A stretch of DNA of 64,000 nucleotides from JBAVEL01 sp049587715 (GTDB taxonomy: Bacteria; Bacteroidota; Ignavibacteria; UBA10030; UBA6906): assembly GCA_049587715.1 (NCBI GenBank), contig JBAVEL010000037.1:41079-105078 (forward strand), given 5' to 3'. Under the pieces are notes generated by a model, which made no database searches, was not told the origin of the DNA, and saw nothing but the letters and a program-made list of their open reading frames with translations. A program made the translations under genes and the position numbers. This document shows, piece by piece, positions 11,889 through 20,915 of the stretch (positions within the stretch are counted from its first letter, which is position 1; each line of letters opens with the position of its first letter).

Positions 11889-14177
11889 ATGAAGTTTCGT
11901 ACAGTCCTTGCGGCGCTGGTGCTGTGCCTGCTGGCGGCCGGCCTCGCGGCTCAGACACCGCCCCCCGTCCCGCAGAACCTCACGGTTCAGGGAGTCCCGG
12001 GGCCGGTCCTGACCGCCAAGCTTCTCTGGGAGGCGCCTCCCGGTCCCTGGGGATTCCGTGTGTACCGTTCCCCCGACGACACCGGCCATTTCCATGTGAT
12101 AGGAACAACCCCTTCCAGGATGTTCTCTGACAACCACCTGGTGCCGGGGCACACCTATTACTACTACGTCACCTCCTTCACGGGGAATCCCGGCGGAACG
12201 ATCGAGAGCCCGCCCAGCAACCGGGTGATGTTCACCGCGGTGGCTCCTCCTCCCCCGGCGCGCGGCGCCATCGGGGGCAGGGTGAGCGATGATGCCACCG
12301 GGCTGGGGATCAACCATGCCAAGGTGAGTTTCTACCGGATTCCCTCCCCGACGGTTGCCGTCCGCTATGTCTTCACCGACACCCTGGGGATGTATCATGC
12401 CCTGCTGGACACGGGGACATACATCATCAAGGCGGAAGCCGGAGGCAATCATCCCGGCACGCCCGGCTATGTTCCCGAGTGGTTCGACAACCAGCCCACG
12501 CCCCAGACCGCAAATCGCGTGGCGGTTGCAGAGAGCACGCTGTTCGTGGCGGACTTCGGCCTGAGCAGGCCCGTTCCTCCGCCTCCCCCGGTGCGGGGCT
12601 TCATCACGGGCACCGTGGTGGATGATTCCACGCTGCTTCCCATCCGGCACGCGGCGATCAGGTTCTTCCGCCAGCTTGCCCCCTCCACCTGGGGTCCCTG
12701 TGTGTTCACCGATTCCCTCGGGGAATACCGGGCGGCGCTGGATACCGGCACATACCTGATCAAAGCCGAGGCCATGTCTCCCCATCCCGGCATACCCGGC
12801 TACAGGCCCGAGTGGTTCGACAATGCCCCCGATCCCTCCACGGCAACTCCCGTCGTGGTGGCGGAGAGCTCCCTCTTTGTGGCCGACTTCGGCCTCAGCC
12901 GTCCCGCTCCCCCGACGTTTGCCTTCATCTCGGGGACGGTGACCGACACCCTGGGCGTCCCCCTGCGCAATGCGGAGGTGAGCATCCTGAGGACCATGCA
13001 GGAGTTGAACTCGCTCTATGCGCTGACCGGAGAACGCCCCGGCATGGGGCCCGAGGCGGGACAGATCGAATCCGTGGGCCACACGCACGGGATCGTCTGG
13101 AGAGGCCGCACCGACTCCCTGGGACGGTACCAGGCACGGGTCGTGGACGGCAAGTCGTACCTGGCGATGGCTTCCCGGATGGGCTACCTGCCCGAGTACT
13201 ATGACAACAAGACGAACCCGGCCGATGCCGACATCATCGTGGTGAACGGGGATGTCCCCAACATCAACTTCTCCCTGGCCGTCCACGTGGTGGTGCCCAC
13301 CAGCATTGCGGGCCGCGTGCGGGATTCCCTCGGAACGGGCGTGCCCGCCCGCATCCTGCTCTTCCCGCTCCGGAACTCCCCGCACCCGGGTCCGATCGGC
13401 GTCCGGTTCGGACACACGGACTCCACAGGGGCGTACCTGATCGGCAACGTGCGGCCCGGCAAGTACTTCGTCCTGGCCATGCCCTTCAGCGCCTATGCGC
13501 CTGCATTCTATAAGGCGGGGGCCTACGGGGTGTCCCACTGGCAGGAGGCCGACACGGTGGAGGCATCGGGAGACGTGACGGGGATCGACGTGGGCGTGGT
13601 TCCCATCATGAGCGGCGGCATCGCCCGGATCCGCGGACGCATCACAACCTCCGGCGGAACGGCCCTGGCAGGGGTGAGTGTGCTGGCATTCCAGGGCGGG
13701 GCTCTGGTGGCCTTCACTGTCACGGATGCCTCCGGCGCCTACATGCTGGAGTCGGTGCCCGTCGGCTCCATTCTGCTTGCTGTGGACAGGGAGGGCTACA
13801 ACGCGGCGGAGACGGGCGTGACGGTGCCCCCGGCCACCTACACGGTGGAGAACGTGCAGATAAGCATGTCTCCTTCGGTGGTGCTGGAAGTGGGAAGCGG
13901 TACGACCGTTCCCGCACGATATGCCCTGGGGCAGAACTATCCCAACCCCTTCAATCCGTCCACCACCATCTCCTTTGCGCTTCCCGTTGCCGGGTGGGTT
14001 TCGCTGGCCGTGTACAACCTGATCGGTCAGGAAGTGGCCCTCCTTGCCGACGAGGTGATGCCGGCAGGTGTGCATGCGGTAAGTTGGAAGGCGGACGGCC
14101 TGCCGAGCGGGGTGTACTTCTATCGCCTGGCCGTGAACGGGTTTGCAGAGACCCGCAAGCTCGTGCTCATGAAGTAG
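11889..14177 (+). CDS. large secreted protein with FN3, duplicated and further carboxypeptidase-regulatory-like domains and T9SS sorting domain
   Basis: 762 residues. The signal peptide ends near A-A-Q (residue 22). Residues 25-118 form a fibronectin III-like domain (Y-R-S-P-D-D-T, Y-Y-Y-V-T-S). Two near-copies follow at 125-229 and 236-340; both contain V-F-T-D-(T/S)-L-G-x-Y, L-D-T-G-T-Y and the end V-A-D-F-G-L-S-R-P. Three more regulatory-like sandwiches fill 343-660. The T9SS sorting domain begins near 680 with N-Y-P-N-P-F-N-P at 683 and ends E-T-R-K-L-V-L-M-K. No catalytic residues are visible; an adhesive or scaffold role on the surface is most likely. The ATG at 11889 has AGGGAGG 5-11 bases upstream. 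It stands alone behind a sigma-54 promoter. The duplicated pair suggests recent domain duplication. Confidence 0.9.
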   Translation: MKFRTVLAALVLCLLAAGLAAQTPPPVPQNLTVQGVPGPVLTAKLLWEAPPGPWGFRVYRSPDDTGHFHVIGTTPSRMFSDNHLVPGHTYYYYVTSFTGNPGGTIESPPSNRVMFTAVAPPPPARGAIGGRVSDDATGLGINHAKVSFYRIPSPTVAVRYVFTDTLGMYHALLDTGTYIIKAEAGGNHPGTPGYVPEWFDNQPTPQTANRVAVAESTLFVADFGLSRPVPPPPPVRGFITGTVVDDSTLLPIRHAAIRFFRQLAPSTWGPCVFTDSLGEYRAALDTGTYLIKAEAMSPHPGIPGYRPEWFDNAPDPSTATPVVVAESSLFVADFGLSRPAPPTFAFISGTVTDTLGVPLRNAEVSILRTMQELNSLYALTGERPGMGPEAGQIESVGHTHGIVWRGRTDSLGRYQARVVDGKSYLAMASRMGYLPEYYDNKTNPADADIIVVNGDVPNINFSLAVHVVVPTSIAGRVRDSLGTGVPARILLFPLRNSPHPGPIGVRFGHTDSTGAYLIGNVRPGKYFVLAMPFSAYAPAFYKAGAYGVSHWQEADTVEASGDVTGIDVGVVPIMSGGIARIRGRITTSGGTALAGVSVLAFQGGALVAFTVTDASGAYMLESVPVGSILLAVDREGYNAAETGVTVPPATYTVENVQISMSPSVVLEVGSGTTVPARYALGQNYPNPFNPSTTISFALPVAGWVSLAVYNLIGQEVALLADEVMPAGVHAVSWKADGLPSGVYFYRLAVNGFAETRKLVLMK

Positions 14178-14517
14178 AGAGCCGGCTCCCGCGAAAGGGG
14201 ATCGGCCTGCCGGGAGGGCCCGCAGGGGCTCTCCTGGCGGGCTCCGGTGGGATCCCCGGGAGCTTTGTGCGAGCCCCGTCCTGTGCCGTCGCAATCCGGC
14301 GCGGGGCGGGGTTCTGTGTTCAGGAACCGTCCTCCGGGGGGGCGTGCGTCGGTCTGCGGGTGTGTGCGCCTCCCGCCTGTCTTGGGCGGGTTCCACTCCG
14401 GACCTCGGCCCCCCCACACCCGAAGGCGCTTCCCGGGGAAGGGGTCTTTGCGGGAAAAGAGCGGCACAGAGAAACCGCTGCGGCGGACGCCCGTGACGGG
14501 CCTTCCCCGGCGCGGTG
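14178..14517. other. 340-base convergent intergenic region without a recognised gene
   Basis: It lies between the stop codons of two convergent genes (11889-14177 plus, 14518-16116 minus). It is GC-rich with many short palindromic G/C runs, but I find no T-tracted terminator, no plausible start with ribosome site and no RNA family I recognise. Confidence 0.5.
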
Positions 14518-16116
14518 TCAGTGCGGGGGTGGGGAGGGCTCCCCCTTTTCCCTGCCCGTGGAGAGAAGCAGGAGCAGGAGGGCGAGCGCCGCATACCCCG
14601 CCGCAAACTGCCAGGGGACCTGCTGCGCCAGCCCTCCAAGGTTCCAGGGGAGGTACATCTCCCCGTCGGGACGGGCCGAATGCACGATGCCGAACAGGGT
14701 GAACCCCGCCAGGACCAGCAGATAGACGGCCGAGCGGCGGAGCCGCCGGTCTATCAGCTCGGCCAGGAATCCACCCCAGAGCATGGCGGTGACGATGAAG
14801 CCGTTCCCCAGTGCGAGGGTCACCAGCATCTCGGGGAGTGCCTTTCCCGGAAGTTCCAGGAGTCGTTGAAACGTCTCGGGGTGGACGGCCTCGGGGTTTC
14901 CCAGCTTGATCGCCAGCAGCCGTGCGACGGTGGGGAAGAACGCGAAGGCCACCGCCGGGGCGTGCCGTGCGGGACAGGCGTGGAACGACTGGGCGATGAT
15001 GTCGAAGGCGACGAAGATGAGGATGGGTGCCAGGACCGCCCTGGGAATCAGCTCCACGATGAACGAGACATATCCCAGCACCCCCCCCAGCCCGATGAAC
15101 ACGGCGGTGATGAGGGTGTATCCGGCCCGCGCGCCCATGTGCTTGTAGGCGGGCTGTCCGATGTAGGGGGTGGACTGGGCCACTCCCCCGCAGAGACCTG
15201 CCACGAGGGTGGCTGCCGCTTCCGTCAGCAGGATGTTCCGCGTGTGATAGTCGTCCCCCGCCACCCGGGCGCTCTCGGTGACGTTGATGCCTCCCACCAC
15301 CGTCAGGATGCCGAAGGGCACCGCGATGGGAAGGTACTTCAGGGCCGGCTCCAGGCCCTTCAGGAAATCCAGGGTGGGGAGGGGAAGCCCGAAGTGGAGT
15401 TCCGCCGCAGGGGGCCCCGCATAGGCCCCCCCGGCCAGCCCCGCCGGTCCGAGGGTGTAGTAGAGAGCGGTGCCGAGTGCCACGGAGGCGAGCACTCCCG
15501 GAATCCTCCCCGGGAGACGGATGCCCGCCACCAGGGTATAGAGGACGAGCCCGAGGGCCGGAAGCCCCACCAGGGGCATGCCGAAGACGTCCAGAAGGGG
15601 CATCATGCCGATCAGACAGAGCCCGATCCCCGCCAGGGAGCCCAGCAGGCCCGCCTGAGGAACCATCCTCTGCACCCAGCTTCCGAGGAACGAGAAGACC
15701 AGCTTCACGAGGCCCATGAAGATCATGACGGCCATGCCGATGTACCATGTCATGAGGGCCGCCTCCCGTTCCCCGTATCCCTCTGCCTTCAACCCCAGGA
15801 AAGCCGGTCCCAGAACCACCAGGGCTACCCCGATGGTGGAGGGGGTGTCCAGTCCGAGGGGCATGGCGGTGATGTCGGACCGCCCCGTTTTGCGCGCCAG
15901 GCGGAAGGCCATCCAGGTATAGACCAGGTCTCCGAAGAGCACCCCGAACGCCGTGCCCGGGAACATCCGCGTGTACACGATGTCGGCCGGATAGCCGAAC
16001 ACGAAGATGAGGATGCCCGCCAGGAACGAAAGCACGGTGAGGTTGTCGAACATCAGCCCGAAGAAGCCGTTCCAGTCTCCGAGCACGAACCAGCGGTAAC
16101 GCCCCTGTTTGTTCAT
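14518..16116 (-). CDS. NCS2-like (xanthine/uracil/AzgA-type) permease
   Basis: 532 residues, hydrophobic throughout with about 12-14 membrane helices, so an inner-membrane transporter. The overall pattern, including G-L-D-T-P-S near the N terminus, the S-T-P-Y-I-G-Q-P-A-Y segment and repeated Gly-rich helices, fits the NCS2 nucleobase:cation symporters. The exact substrate is uncertain and the C-terminal third (after about 380) is less typical. The start at 16116 gives M-N-K-Q-G-R-Y-R-W, just before the first helix. It lies 20 bases after the nucleoside transporter gene and is probably co-transcribed with it, which supports a role in purine or pyrimidine salvage. Closely related possibility: an uncharacterised permease of the SulP/NCS2 superfamily. 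Confidence 0.8.
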   Translation of the reverse strand: MNKQGRYRWFVLGDWNGFFGLMFDNLTVLSFLAGILIFVFGYPADIVYTRMFPGTAFGVLFGDLVYTWMAFRLARKTGRSDITAMPLGLDTPSTIGVALVVLGPAFLGLKAEGYGEREAALMTWYIGMAVMIFMGLVKLVFSFLGSWVQRMVPQAGLLGSLAGIGLCLIGMMPLLDVFGMPLVGLPALGLVLYTLVAGIRLPGRIPGVLASVALGTALYYTLGPAGLAGGAYAGPPAAELHFGLPLPTLDFLKGLEPALKYLPIAVPFGILTVVGGINVTESARVAGDDYHTRNILLTEAAATLVAGLCGGVAQSTPYIGQPAYKHMGARAGYTLITAVFIGLGGVLGYVSFIVELIPRAVLAPILIFVAFDIIAQSFHACPARHAPAVAFAFFPTVARLLAIKLGNPEAVHPETFQRLLELPGKALPEMLVTLALGNGFIVTAMLWGGFLAELIDRRLRRSAVYLLVLAGFTLFGIVHSARPDGEMYLPWNLGGLAQQVPWQFAAGYAALALLLLLLSTGREKGEPSPPPH

Positions 16117-16136
16117 GGCATCTCCCGATTGTCCCA

Positions 16137-17459
16137 TCAGTCCGCCAGGATCCCGGCGATGGAAGCCGTCATCCAGGTGGCGATGGTGCCTCCCAGAAGG
16201 GCCCGCAGCCCCAGGCGGGCGATGTCGCCGCGGCGGCTCTCGGCGAGGGGGCTGATCCCGCCGATCTGAATGGCCACGGAGGAGAAGTTGGCGAAGCCGC
16301 ACAGCGCGTAGGTGGCGATGACCGCCGCCTTCCCCGAGAGCTTCCCCGCCGCAATCAGATCCGCCATGTTCATGTAGGCCACAAACTCGTTCACGGCCAG
16401 CTTCACGCCCATGAGGCTCCCCACCTGGAGGGAATCGGCCCAGGGGACCCCGATCCCGAATGCCACGAACCGGAAGAGGAGCCCGAACAGGAGCTCCAGG
16501 GAGAGGGGCTTGCCGAAGGCGGCGGCAAGAGCCGTGTTCCATCCCGTCCAGTCTCCCACAAAACCCAGGACGGAGTTCACCAGGGCGATGAGGGCGATGA
16601 AGACGATCAGCATGCCGGCCACGTTGATGGCCAGGCGGACCCCGGCGGCTGCTCCCGAGGCGGCGGCATCCAGCAGGTTGGCATCGGTCCGCTCCACCTC
16701 CAGCCGCACGGTCCCCATGGTGAGGGGATCCCCCGTTTCGGGCATGAGCAGCTTGGCCACCACCATCGTGGCGGGCCCCGCCATGATGCTGGCGGCCAGC
16801 AGGTGGCCGGCAAAGGTGGCCTGGGAGGCATCCACGGGAGTCCCGTGCGCCGTGGCCCAGGCCAGTCCCAGCATCTGCATGTACGCCGCCAGCACGCCCC
16901 CCGCAATGTGCGCGAAGCCGCTTGTCATGATGGTGAAGAGCTCCGAGTTCGTCATCTTCGCAATGTACGGGCGGATGACCAGGGGCGCCTCGGTCTGGCC
17001 GATGAAGGTGTTGGCCGCCACATCCAGCGACTCCGCCCCGCTGGTGCCCATCAGGCGCAGCATCACCCATGCAATGGCCTGCACCACCCGCTGCATGATC
17101 CCCAGGTAGTAGAGCACCCCCATGAGGGAGGCAAAGAAGATGATGGTGGGGAGGATCTGGAATGCGAAGAAGAAGCCCATGTTCCCCTCCGTCCCGGGCC
17201 CCTTGGCCAGGTCGCCGAAGACGAACTGCGCCCCCTGGGCGGCGAAGGAGAACAGCCAGACGAAGAACCTGCTGATGAAGCCGAACACCGCGCGGCCCGC
17301 TCCCGTCTTGAGGACCAGGAAGGCGAAGCCGCATTGCAGAAGGATGCCCACGCCCACCAGGCGCCAGTTGATCCTCTTCCGGTCGGCGGAACAGGCATAG
17401 GCGGCTGCGGTGACGAGGGCGAGTCCGAGAACGCCCCGAAGGAGGGAAACAGGGTCCAT
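16137..17459 (-). CDS. nupC: concentrative nucleoside transporter (CNT/NupC family)
   Basis: 440 residues with about 10 membrane helices. The family core is clear: a gate-type segment (L-P-T-I-I-F-F-A-S-L), F-I-G-Q-T-E-A-P-L-V-I-R-P-Y, then M-T-x-S-E-L-F-T-I-M-T-S-G-F-A-H-I-A-G-G-V-L-A-A-Y, and C-G-F-A-N-F-S-S near the C terminus, which are the substrate and cation sites of CNTs. It should import nucleosides with Na+ or H+. Length is slightly above the bacterial norm of 400. The start at 17459 (M-D-P-V-S) precedes the first helix. A sigma-70-type promoter (17504-17532, minus) gives a leader of about 40 bases. It heads a two-gene unit with the NCS2-like permease. Confidence 0.95.
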   Translation of the reverse strand: MDPVSLLRGVLGLALVTAAAYACSADRKRINWRLVGVGILLQCGFAFLVLKTGAGRAVFGFISRFFVWLFSFAAQGAQFVFGDLAKGPGTEGNMGFFFAFQILPTIIFFASLMGVLYYLGIMQRVVQAIAWVMLRLMGTSGAESLDVAANTFIGQTEAPLVIRPYIAKMTNSELFTIMTSGFAHIAGGVLAAYMQMLGLAWATAHGTPVDASQATFAGHLLAASIMAGPATMVVAKLLMPETGDPLTMGTVRLEVERTDANLLDAAASGAAAGVRLAINVAGMLIVFIALIALVNSVLGFVGDWTGWNTALAAAFGKPLSLELLFGLLFRFVAFGIGVPWADSLQVGSLMGVKLAVNEFVAYMNMADLIAAGKLSGKAAVIATYALCGFANFSSVAIQIGGISPLAESRRGDIARLGLRALLGGTIATWMTASIAGILAD

Positions 17460-17503
17460 GCCTTGCCTTGCGTGATGGTGGGAGGCCGCCGTGCGTGTGG
17501 ATG

Positions 17504-17532
17504 AATATAGAAAACCCCCGCCCGCTTCGCAA
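17504..17532 (-). promoter_or_regulatory. sigma-70-type promoter for nupC
   Basis: On the minus strand: TTGCGA, 17-base spacer, TATATT. The -10 is perfect apart from one base. It is arranged back-to-back with the promoter at 17576-17604. Confidence 0.72.
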
Positions 17533-17575
17533 CGACCGCCTTCCTCGGGGAAACTCCCTTTGGGCGGGCGGCTGC

Positions 17576-17604
17576 TTGCCTCTTCCCCCCATTCTGAGTA
17601 TACT
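17576..17604 (+). promoter_or_regulatory. sigma-70-type promoter for the beta-propeller T9SS gene
   Basis: TTGCCT, 17-base spacer, TATACT. Transcription would start near 17611, about 43 bases before the ATG at 17654. Confidence 0.7.
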
Positions 17605-17653
17605 CGGCCTGTCGCCCTTCCAACCGTCCAACGCCGCACCGCAAGGAGGAGCC

Positions 17654-19807
17654 ATGAAGCCGCTCTGCTCCGCTCTGATCGTTGCGCTTGCCTGGGGAAC
17701 TTCCCTCGCCCAGCCGTTCCGATGGCAACACCCCGCCCCCACGGGAAACAACCTGAACGATGCCGTCATCCTCCCATCCGGCGCCTGGGTGCTGGCGGGA
17801 GACGGGGGGACGGTGGTGCGGTCCACCGACCGGGGGGCAAGCTGGACATTCTTCCAGCCCGAGACCGCGTACAGCGACATCTATGAGACCATGTTTGCGG
17901 CCGAGAACGCCGGGTATCTCTGCACCACCAACGGCTCCATCATGAAAAGCACCGACGGCGGTCTGAGCTGGCGATACCTCACCTCCGGCACCACCTCCTC
18001 CCTCTGGTACCTGGACTTCCTGAATCCCGACACGGGCCTCGCCGTGGGAGCCGCAAGCACCCTGCTCCGCACGACCGACGGGGGAGGGGTCTGGACCCCC
18101 GTGGGGCTCTCCACCTCCGCGCTTCTCTCCAAGGTCCACTGGGTGAATGCCGCCATCGCCTACATCGGGAGCTCCTCCGCAACCCTGGGGCGGCTCCTCC
18201 GCTCGACCGACGGGGGCCTGAGCTGGGCCAATGTCCCCGGCTATACGGGGGGCGGAACCACCCGGGGGATATTCTTCCGCGGCCCCGACACGGGATGGGT
18301 CACCAACTCATCCTACCAGATTTTCCGGACCACCGACGGCGGGGCCAGCTTCCCCCAGCAGGCCTCCCTTGGAACGGGAACACTCTATGAGGTGAAGTTC
18401 GCCGACGCGGACCGCGGCGCCGCCGCGGGGGCGAACGGGGAGGTCTTCGTGACCACCAACGGGGGGGGAGTCTGGACCCCGTCGGATATCGGCTACAATT
18501 CCAATGTCTTCGGGCTCAGTGTGGAAGGCGTTCCGGGGAGGAAGGCGGTGCCCGCGCTGCTTGCAGGAGGGGTGGGAGGTGCGATTGCAGGCAGCACGGA
18601 CTGGGGGGAGAGCTGGACACCCCACTCCTCCGCACTCGTCCGGCAGGACCTGAGGGAGGTGCAGTTCCTGGACGACAACCTGGGTTACGCGGTGGGGGGG
18701 AGCTCCACCTCTGACGATAGTCTCGGCTTCATCATGAAAACCACAGACGGGGGCTCCACCTGGGGTCTGCTTCCCTTCAATCCCAAACACCGGATCTACG
18801 GCACCTTCTGGCTGGATGCCGCCACGGGGTACGTCACCAGCATCGGCCCCACGGGCATCTGGAAGACCACGGACGGGGGCGCCAGCTTCGCACAACTGGT
18901 CCTTCCCGTGGGTGTTCCCACCAGCATATGGTACAGAGTGCGCTTTCTGAACCACCAGACCGGGTATGTGGCGGGGAGCGCGGGGTATCTCTGCAAGACG
19001 ACGGACGGGGGCATGAGCTGGTTCCAGCAGACAAGCGGCCACGGGGCCTCTGCCATCTACGACATCTTCCTGATCGACGACCAGACAGCTGTCACAACGG
19101 GCGGGTCGGGGAGGGTGTACAAAACGGTCAACGGGGGCGCGTTCTGGTACTCCATCGGCATCGGGGGCACCACCACGGTGTACTCCAGCTGGTGGCACAA
19201 CGCCGACACGGGTTTTGTGAGCGGCTCGGGGGGAGTCCTCCGGATGACAACCAACGGCGGAGGCGCCTGGACCCCGCTCACGATCAACACCACCGCCACG
19301 CTCTACAGAATCCACTTCACGGACCTGCACAACGGCTGGGTGTGCGGCAGTCTGGGGGTGCTCTTCAGGACCACGGACGGAGGGGCCACCTGGAACAGGG
19401 CCACGCGCATCGTCTCCTCGGGGAAGACCCTGTATGACCTGGATGTCCGCCCGCGCGGCATCCACGTCGTGGGAACGGACGCGACCATCATCTACGGAGA
19501 CCTGGCTCCGACGGGTGCGGGAGATCCTCCGGATCCCCTCCCTGTGGGGGTGACCCTCTCCCAGAACTATCCCAACCCCTTCAATGCCGCCTCCGTTCTG
19601 GAGTTCCGTCTGCCGCAGGCGGCGCATGTGCGTCTGGCCGTGTACGATCTGCTGGGCCGGGAGGCGGCGGTGCTTGTGGATGAGCGGAAAGAGCCGGGGG
19701 TTCACCGCGCGGTGCTGGCATCGCACAAACTCGCAAGCGGCGTCTATCTCTGCCGCCTGGAGTGCGGGGGAGCGGCGCTCGTGCGGAAAATGGTTCTCCT
19801 CAGGTAG
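17654..19807 (+). CDS. secreted YCF48/BNR-repeat beta-propeller with T9SS sorting domain
   Basis: 717 residues. The signal peptide ends near S-L-A-Q (20). About a dozen copies of the Asp-box-like unit T-D-G-G-x-S-W or T-N-G-G-x-W-T-P are spaced roughly every 45-50 residues from 50 to 595, alternating with D-T-G-x-V or D-x-G-Y-V turns. This is the photosystem-stability YCF48/BNR architecture, used in many surface proteins for binding. The C terminus (from 634) is a T9SS sorting domain with N-Y-P-N-P-F-N at 638, V-Y-D-L-L-G-R-E and V-R-K-M-V-L-L-R. The ATG at 17654 has AAGGAGGAG directly upstream. It is monocistronic or leads a short unit; the next gene has its own promoter. No active-site residues are visible. 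Confidence 0.92.
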   Translation: MKPLCSALIVALAWGTSLAQPFRWQHPAPTGNNLNDAVILPSGAWVLAGDGGTVVRSTDRGASWTFFQPETAYSDIYETMFAAENAGYLCTTNGSIMKSTDGGLSWRYLTSGTTSSLWYLDFLNPDTGLAVGAASTLLRTTDGGGVWTPVGLSTSALLSKVHWVNAAIAYIGSSSATLGRLLRSTDGGLSWANVPGYTGGGTTRGIFFRGPDTGWVTNSSYQIFRTTDGGASFPQQASLGTGTLYEVKFADADRGAAAGANGEVFVTTNGGGVWTPSDIGYNSNVFGLSVEGVPGRKAVPALLAGGVGGAIAGSTDWGESWTPHSSALVRQDLREVQFLDDNLGYAVGGSSTSDDSLGFIMKTTDGGSTWGLLPFNPKHRIYGTFWLDAATGYVTSIGPTGIWKTTDGGASFAQLVLPVGVPTSIWYRVRFLNHQTGYVAGSAGYLCKTTDGGMSWFQQTSGHGASAIYDIFLIDDQTAVTTGGSGRVYKTVNGGAFWYSIGIGGTTTVYSSWWHNADTGFVSGSGGVLRMTTNGGGAWTPLTINTTATLYRIHFTDLHNGWVCGSLGVLFRTTDGGATWNRATRIVSSGKTLYDLDVRPRGIHVVGTDATIIYGDLAPTGAGDPPDPLPVGVTLSQNYPNPFNAASVLEFRLPQAAHVRLAVYDLLGREAAVLVDERKEPGVHRAVLASHKLASGVYLCRLECGGAALVRKMVLLR

Positions 19808-19839
19808 CCGCCCGCTTCCATGCCCCCCATCCAGGCCGG

Positions 19840-19868
19840 TTGCTGTTCCCTGCCTGTTTGGCTACCTT
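19840..19868 (+). promoter_or_regulatory. sigma-70-type promoter for the DinB/YfiT gene cluster
   Basis: TTGCTG, 17-base spacer, TACCTT. It lies 26 bases before the GTG start at 19895 and just after the stop of the upstream gene. Confidence 0.6.
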
Positions 19869-19894
19869 GCGTGGGCGCCATCCGGAGCTGAGAC

Positions 19895-20416
19895 GTGGAG
19901 GACCTTCAATATCCACTGGGGAGATACGAGCCCCGAATCCTTGACCCGCCGGGGAGGGCCCTCCTCATCCGGCAGATCGAGACCCTTCCCGAAGTCCTTC
20001 TGGCCGCCGTGGGGGGGCTCCGCATGGAGCAGCTCGACACCCCCTACCGTCCGGGCGGATGGACGGTGCGCCGGGTTGTGCATCATCTGGCCGACAGCCA
20101 CATGCAGGCCTTCGGGCGCTTCAAGCTGGCCCTGACGGAGGATGCACCCCGGGTGAAGGCCTATGACGAGAAGAAATGGGCCGAGACGGCCGATGTCCTC
20201 GGGGCCGATACCGGGCATTCGATACACATCCTGGCGGGTCTCCACAGCCGGCTCTCCGCCCTCCTCAGGTCCCTCGGAGAGAAGGATTTCACAAGGACGA
20301 TCAACCACCCCGAGCGGGGGGTGATGAGCCTGGACGACCTGCTGGGTCTCTATGCCTGGCACGGGCGCCACCACGCGGCCCAGATCACCTCCCTCCGGGA
20401 GCGGATGGGATGGTAG
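19895..20416 (+). CDS. DinB-like metal-dependent thiol transferase/hydrolase (YfiT/BstA type)
   Basis: 173 residues, the usual length. The pattern is close to Bacillus YfiT: L-x-Y-P-x-G-x-Y near the start, L-D-T-P-Y-R-x-G-G-W-T-V-R, V-V-H-H-L-A-D-S-H-M, and W-H-x-R-H-H-A-A-Q-I near the C terminus. The three histidines of V-H-H and W-H-G-R-H-H are the metal site of the four-helix bundle. YfiT-type proteins act as metal-dependent hydrolases or bacillithiol S-transferases in detoxification; which one applies here cannot be decided. The start is GTG, with a weak GGAG eight bases upstream. The stop overlaps the ATG of the following membrane protein by 7 bases. Confidence 0.9.
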   Translation: MEDLQYPLGRYEPRILDPPGRALLIRQIETLPEVLLAAVGGLRMEQLDTPYRPGGWTVRRVVHHLADSHMQAFGRFKLALTEDAPRVKAYDEKKWAETADVLGADTGHSIHILAGLHSRLSALLRSLGEKDFTRTINHPERGVMSLDDLLGLYAWHGRHHAAQITSLRERMGW

Positions 20417-20886
20417 AACCGCCCCCGGCGGCGCAGACCCCCGCACCGGACGGGCCTCGGGGCCAGCTCACCCCTCCGGCAGCCGAGGAGCTGGGGTACT
20501 ACTACCACGGGTTCCTGCGGGCGCTTGCCCTCTACCGGAGGGCCGCCTTCACGGGGTGGGCGGTGGCGGCGGCGGGTGCAGCGGGGGTTCCTCTGGTGTG
20601 GGCGGGGGGGAGGTTCCACGGAGCGGCGGATCTTGTGCTCTCGGCCGCATGCCTGGCGGCGGGACTCCTTCTGGTGGCGTCCGCGGTGTCGTTCCTCACA
20701 TCCTACCTTGCGGTTTCTTTTCCCTGTGTGCCCCGGGAGGGATCCTCCGGAGGGGACCATCCCGCCGTGGCGGAGCTCCGCCGCATCATGAAGGATGTGG
20801 AAGAGGGGGGATGGCACGAGGCCCGGCGGGCGATCCGGGAGGTGCGGGAGGTGGGGGAGAGGTTCGCCTTGCCCGCGCAACCATGA
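20410..20886 (+). CDS. small membrane protein of unknown function
   Basis: 158 residues. Two hydrophobic segments (about 42-63 and 74-105) are separated by a short loop; the ends are polar. Residues 24-38 (E-E-L-G-Y-Y-Y-H-G-F) and the C-terminal helix (A-R-R-A-I-R-E-V-R-E-V) are the most distinctive parts. I do not recognise a family. The start overlaps the DinB stop, and its own stop is 29 bases before the AhpD-like start, so it belongs to the same transcription unit. Confidence 0.65.
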   Translation: MVEPPPAAQTPAPDGPRGQLTPPAAEELGYYYHGFLRALALYRRAAFTGWAVAAAGAAGVPLVWAGGRFHGAADLVLSAACLAAGLLLVASAVSFLTSYLAVSFPCVPREGSSGGDHPAVAELRRIMKDVEEGGWHEARRAIREVREVGERFALPAQP

Positions 20887-20915
20887 CGACGGAAGACGAA
20901 ACAGGGAGGAATCCC

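Noticed and set aside
14178..14517. Short ORFs in the convergent spacer
   Set aside because: They lack ribosome sites, are shadows of neighbouring frames and show no recognisable domain.
11865..14639. Long minus-strand open frame opposite the large T9SS gene
   Set aside because: Same reason; the plus strand has a signal peptide, repeats and a sorting domain.
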